The notes under the pieces are model-generated. The model was not told the DNA's origin, searched no databases, and saw only the letters and a list, made by a program, of their open reading frames with translations. A stretch of DNA of 8,335 nucleotides from Bacteroidota bacterium. Lineage in GTDB: Bacteria > Bacteroidota > Bacteroidia > Chitinophagales > Chitinophagaceae. A program made the translations under genes and the position numbers. Shown here one piece after another: positions 6,352 to 8,335 of the stretch; within the stretch, counting starts at the first letter, position 1; every line of letters starts with the position of its first letter. The stretch lies in the NCBI GenBank assembly GCA_023392185.1, contig JAEVZP010000088.1, positions 1 to 8,335 of the forward strand. Reading direction: 5' to 3'.

Positions 6352-7586
6352 CGGTATAAATGGGATTCTAGTCTATTGAACTTGTTTACCTGCACATTTA
6401 GAAGGCTACTTGCAAGCGTTGGCTCAATAAACCCACCACGAAATGCGTCTAATACCGTCTGAGTAAACAATTTGCTGTTCCTGTTTAATTGCAGCAGAAA
6501 AGGATCAGGCCCGCCCTTTCTTTCTTTGAGTTTGGCTTTTCTTTCTACTTCCTTTTTTAGGTAATCCTGATAGTTAGCGTCTGCTTCTTTCTTTAGGTTT
6601 TTGTAAGTGTCCAAATCTATAACAGTTAGGTTTAGCGCTCTTACTAATAACGCAAAAGAACTTACTCCTAATTTTTTGGCTGCTTTAAAAACATTATCTG
6701 AATTCTGAAAGATTGAACTTCCAAATTTTAATACAACCTCTTCGGGCATTAAGGCATTAGCAGCTACCTCATTGCAAAACAGCTCAACAGGATTGGCCTT
6801 TCCTTCCTCTGAAACTTTAGGTTCTGCATCGTTTGAAATGCCAGTTTCAGCTATCCAAACATGCGCTAATTCATGAACGAGAGTAAATAATTGTGGTGCA
6901 TTCCAGTCGTCTGAATTTACAAAAACGAATGGGGCATAAGGATCTGCAATTGCAAAACCTTGTAATTCGTCCGAATCTAATTTGAGTCGCGAGTGAATAA
7001 AACTCGTCCTTGATATAAAAATGCCATTTTTTTCAGCCGCGTCAATCCATTCTCTTATTGGGTTTTCAGATTTGTAAGAAGCAGGATTAATTTGAAGTGT
7101 GGCCAGAATATCTCTTGCAACAATTTTTGGATCGTCTTTAATTGAAAACCGTCCGACAAAAAGCAACCTTTCCTCTTGGTTTTCTGCATTCGTATTACTA
7201 ATCCATGCTTGCCTCTGCTGGATTTCCCGAATTATAAAAATTGAAGAAGTAGTTAACGGTTTTGAACCTGGCTTTCTAAAGTCTTGCAAAGGTTGAAAAT
7301 CCCTTGGTATATCAGGCAGAAAAAAAATAGCAAAAGGCCTCCTGTAAGCTTTAGCCAAAGTCTGAGCTTGCCTAATGGTAGGTTGACTTACACCCTCTTC
7401 CCACTCTCTTAATTTTTCAGCTGTCACAGAAACTTTGGCAGCAGCAATCTGCTCGGTCATTCTTGCCGATTCTCTTGCCCATTTAAGAACGTTTGGTGTT
7501 ACAAATGCCTTATCTGCCATTAGTTGGTAAAGGTAAAAAGCAAAATTGTCTCTATTGAGTATTTTAGGTTTGAATATTGCTGTCAT
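6348..7586 (-). CDS. XRE-type HTH and ImmA/IrrE zinc-metalloprotease protein (probable antitoxin)
   Basis: A 412-residue protein. Residues about 30-90 are an XRE-like helix-turn-helix (VLKWARESARMT, then LREWEEGVSQPTIRQAQTLAKAY), closed by RRPFAIFFLPDIP, typical of COG2856 proteins. The ImmA/IrrE peptidase follows: HELAH at 238-242 gives two zinc ligands and the catalytic Glu, and E273 in CNEVAANALMP is the likely third ligand. Known relatives cleave repressors or control stress responses; fused to an HTH next to a DUF4411 PIN protein, it probably binds its own promoter and neutralises the toxin. All active-site residues look intact. The start at 7586 has AGGAG just 3 bases upstream. The ATG at 7520 (390 residues, beginning MADKAFVTPNVLKWARE) fits my memory of homolog starts and is a real alternative. 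It is the first gene of a two-gene AT-rich operon. Confidence 0.9.
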   Translation of the reverse strand: MTAIFKPKILNRDNFAFYLYQLMADKAFVTPNVLKWARESARMTEQIAAAKVSVTAEKLREWEEGVSQPTIRQAQTLAKAYRRPFAIFFLPDIPRDFQPLQDFRKPGSKPLTTSSIFIIREIQQRQAWISNTNAENQEERLLFVGRFSIKDDPKIVARDILATLQINPASYKSENPIREWIDAAEKNGIFISRTSFIHSRLKLDSDELQGFAIADPYAPFVFVNSDDWNAPQLFTLVHELAHVWIAETGISNDAEPKVSEEGKANPVELFCNEVAANALMPEEVVLKFGSSIFQNSDNVFKAAKKLGVSSFALLVRALNLTVIDLDTYKNLKKEADANYQDYLKKEVERKAKLKERKGGPDPFLLQLNRNSKLFTQTVLDAFRGGFIEPTLASSLLNVQVNKFNRLESHLYR

Positions 7587-7595
7587 TATCTCCTA
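7587..7595 (-). promoter_or_regulatory. Shine-Dalgarno site of the HTH/ImmA-IrrE gene
   Basis: Read on the minus strand, AGGAGATA directly precedes the ATG at 7586, leaving 3 bases after AGGAG. It supports the long start, although the spacing is short. Most genes in the window lack such a site, which fits a foreign origin. Confidence 0.45.
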
Positions 7596-7620
7596 TATAT
7601 TTTGTTTTATTGCCAACAGC

Positions 7621-7643
7621 ATCAATTTTGATAAAAATTTTTA
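7621..7643. promoter_or_regulatory. Paired palindromes, candidate operators of the toxin-antitoxin operon
   Basis: ATCAA-TT-TTGAT at 7621-7632 abuts, sharing one base, the perfect 12-bp palindrome TAAAAATTTTTA at 7632-7643. They lie 35-57 bp upstream of the start at 7586, where an HTH antitoxin would be expected to repress itself. AT-rich palindromes arise easily by chance, so confidence is modest. Confidence 0.35.
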
Positions 7644-7681
7644 ACGCAATAACACTCTCCTGTTTATCTCCCCCATTCCCC

Positions 7682-7700
7682 CAAATTTTCCGGAAATTTG
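7682..7700. promoter_or_regulatory. 19-bp dyad upstream of sbcD
   Basis: CAAATTT-TCCGG-AAATTTG: perfect 7-bp arms around 5 bases, of which the core TTTCCGGAAA is itself palindromic. It ends 10 bp before the sbcD start codon, so a bound protein or a hairpin there would block transcription or translation of sbcD. Confidence 0.45.
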
Positions 7701-7710
7701 ACCCTTTCCA

Positions 7711-8335
7711 ATGCGCGTTATTCACACGGCCGACTGGCATCTGGGGCAGCGATTTTCGGGACAAAGCCGCGAAGCAGAACACGACCATTTCCTAGACTGG
7801 CTCTACGAAGCCATTTGCACTCACGAAATTGAAACCCTCGTGGTGGCCGGCGACGTCTTTGACTCCGCCCAGCCGCCCGTCTTTGCCCAGCAACAATACT
7901 ACCGGTTTCTGGCCCGCCTCACCGGCAGCCCCTGCCGCCACATCATCATCACCGGCGGCAACCACGACAACCCCCACTTCCTGCAAGCCGCCGATCCGGT
8001 GCTGCGCGCTATCAACGTGCAGGTCATCGGTGCCGCGCCGGAAGATGCCGCCACCCAAATCATCTGCCTGCCCAACGCCGACGCCCCGCGCCTCGTGGTG
8101 GCCGCCGTCCCGTTTCTGCGCGACGCCGACCTGCGCAAAAGCCGCCTCGGCCAAAGCAGCGATGACATTGAAACGCAACTCAAAAACGGCATTGCGGCCC
8201 ACTACCGCACCGCCGCAGACCACTGCGCCGGCCACCGCGAAAAGGGCATTCCCGTCTTGGCTACCGGCCACCTCTACGCCAACGGCTGCGAGCCGTCCGA
8301 CACCGAGCGGGCTATCCACGTGGGCAACCTCGGGC
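7711..8335 (+). CDS. sbcD: Exonuclease SbcCD subunit D (SbcD), N-terminal part
   Basis: The frame is open from ATG 7711 to the right edge (208 residues visible, 3' end missing; family members run to roughly 400). The calcineurin-like phosphoesterase motifs of SbcD/Mre11 appear in order: ADWHLG at 7-12 (D8, H10), GDVFD at 47-51, GGNHD at 82-86 and TGHLYANG at 185-192 (H187). AVPFLRDADLRKS in the middle is typical of SbcD. From family knowledge, SbcD is the Mn-dependent nuclease that pairs with the SbcC ATPase to open hairpins and process blocked DNA ends in the cytoplasm; sbcC would be expected beyond the edge. GC-rich like the left half of the window, so it belongs to the native chromosome. 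No Shine-Dalgarno; a dyad lies just upstream. Confidence 0.93.
   Translation, partial: MRVIHTADWHLGQRFSGQSREAEHDHFLDWLYEAICTHEIETLVVAGDVFDSAQPPVFAQQQYYRFLARLTGSPCRHIIITGGNHDNPHFLQAADPVLRAINVQVIGAAPEDAATQIICLPNADAPRLVVAAVPFLRDADLRKSRLGQSSDDIETQLKNGIAAHYRTAADHCAGHREKGIPVLATGHLYANGCEPSDTERAIHVGNLG

Noticed and set aside
5848..7710. Possible CRISPR, integrase or transposon ends around the AT-rich module
   Set aside because: No spaced repeats, no recombinase gene and no matching terminal repeats were found on inspection.
7792..8319. Minus-strand open frame opposite sbcD
   Set aside because: Val/Gly-rich shadow; the plus strand has all the phosphoesterase motifs in order.

Overview
The window looks like a chromosomal stretch from a member of the Bacteroidota. 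The evidence is a TTTG / TAnnTTTG promoter in front of the tRNA, the general lack of Shine-Dalgarno sites, and families that are common there: a Tat-exported DUF1501 protein, a short DUF6728-like membrane protein and Bacteroidota-style PaaD and SbcD. I cannot place it below phylum. Most genes are GC-rich (hand counts: 46/60 G+C at 1921-1980, 41/60 at 8041-8100). The segment from about 5848 to 7586 is clearly AT-rich (17/60 at 6181-6240, 24/60 at 6721-6780) and looks acquired.

Layout, left to right. 92-592 (-) is paaD, a MIP18-type assembly factor for the phenylacetyl-CoA epoxidase. Divergent from it, 785-2992 (+) encodes an exported von Willebrand factor A protein with a very long proline-rich linker. 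It converges, after a gap of only 21 bp, on 3014-4210 (-), a Tat-exported DUF1501 protein with a perfect 17-bp palindrome just upstream of its start. 4360-4432 (-) is tRNA-Ala(GGC), with its own promoter and terminator. 4531-4695 (+) is a 54-residue single-pass membrane protein and 4839-5189 (-) a small multi-pass membrane protein of unknown function. The stretch 5190-5847 has no confident gene. It holds one possible small or decayed membrane ORF and a strong 15-bp inverted repeat.

5848-7586 (-) is a two-gene operon: an XRE-type helix-turn-helix plus ImmA/IrrE zinc-protease protein, followed through a 4-base ATGA overlap by a DUF4411 PIN-domain nuclease. This is the layout of a type II toxin-antitoxin module and is the main accessory element here. 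It diverges from sbcD (7711 onward, +), the nuclease subunit of SbcCD, which is cut by the right edge. The 124-bp intergenic region between them carries three palindromes that could be operators.

Working together: the PIN/ImmA-IrrE pair is the only clear functional unit. The rest are unrelated housekeeping or envelope genes in short transcription units. I found no CRISPR array, insertion sequence, integrase or rRNA. The most noteworthy signals are the protease-linked PIN module in an AT-rich patch, the inverted repeat at its left edge, and the operator-like palindromes at 4234-4250 and 7621-7700.
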